A DNA stretch of 15,048 nt from an uncultured Bacteroidales bacterium (GTDB lineage Bacteria > Bacteroidota > Bacteroidia > Bacteroidales > Muribaculaceae). The stretch spans positions 1-15,048 of the forward strand of contig URNY01000057.1 of the NCBI GenBank assembly GCA_900549375.1. Reading direction: 5' to 3'. The notes beneath the pieces were generated by a model. The model saw nothing but the letters and a program-made list of their open reading frames with translations, ran no database searches and was not told the DNA's origin. The translations under genes and the position numbers were made by a program. Below, in pieces: positions 14,961-15,048 of this stretch. The number at the start of each line of letters is the position of its first letter. Position 1 is the stretch's first letter.

Positions 14961-15048
14961 TCAGGCGAGTTCTTCGGCGAGGAACTCGGCGGCGTCGGCC
15001 ACGCAGTCCTCGCAGCGGCGGAGCATCTTGCCGGTGCCGATCCCTTTA
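14961..15048 (-). CDS. C-terminal fragment of a C_GCAxxG_C_C family protein
   Basis: Only the last 28 codons and the TGA stop are inside the window; the gene continues to the right. The encoded end, KGIGTGKMLRRCEDCVADA followed by AEFLAEELA, resembles from memory the C-terminus of the small cysteine-rich C_GCAxxG_C_C proteins, where a GK-LR-C-xx-C segment precedes a short helix. These proteins are thought to bind a metal or redox cofactor, but their role is not well established. It is on the same strand as the large EEP gene, 102 bases upstream of it. That gap holds a small hairpin (14913-14926) but no clear terminator or promoter, so co-transcription is possible. Confidence 0.55.
   Translation of the reverse strand, partial: KGIGTGKMLRRCEDCVADAAEFLAEELA

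Overview
The window looks like a chromosomal segment of a Bacteroidales bacterium, most likely a gut Muribaculaceae-type genome. The reasons are the class II xylose isomerase and FGGY xylulokinase of the Bacteroidetes type, start codons preceded by A-rich rather than Shine-Dalgarno-like sequence, TAnnTTTG-like promoter boxes, and a large secreted protein whose C-terminus resembles a type IX secretion (Por) sorting domain. Family placement is inferred from sequence style and was not computed. Coding DNA is fairly G+C rich, while the intergenic DNA is clearly A+T rich.

Layout. Positions 1-463 are AT-rich and hold no convincing gene. They contain a possible insertion-sequence end (28-49), overlapping inverted repeats (231-296) and a terminator-like hairpin (368-398). 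On the minus strand, polA (464-3274) encodes DNA polymerase I with intact 5'-nuclease and polymerase domains and a degenerate proofreading site. A 324-base divergent intergenic region (3275-3598) holds a polA promoter candidate, two compact hairpins and a pair of near-identical 12-base palindromes just before the plus-strand operon xylB-xylA (3599-6415). That operon converts D-xylose to D-xylulose 5-phosphate. It converges on the minus-strand pair lysS-pgi (9495-6593), and a strong bidirectional terminator (6495-6542) separates the two.

Upstream of lysS lies a leader with 20-base-phased repeats (9521-9600). Beyond it is the 3' end of a 5.1-kb minus-strand gene (9711-14858) for a 1715-residue exported protein. 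This protein has an endonuclease/exonuclease/phosphatase (EEP) catalytic domain, a beta-trefoil-like domain, four jelly-roll-like modules, two tandem 'YGTI-LPFEAD' modules and a C-terminal sorting domain. Its middle part (about 12935-13810) is strikingly AT-rich compared with the rest of the gene and coincides with domain boundaries, suggesting domain acquisition. The window ends in the C-terminal fragment of a C_GCAxxG_C_C-family protein (14961-15048).

Most genes are housekeeping (replication and repair, tRNA charging, glycolysis) or sugar catabolism. XylA/XylB feed the pentose phosphate pathway, and Pgi acts on the hexose phosphates that pathway regenerates. The accessory element of interest is the large modular EEP protein. 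I found no CRISPR array, tRNA, rRNA, toxin-antitoxin pair or recognisable defence system.
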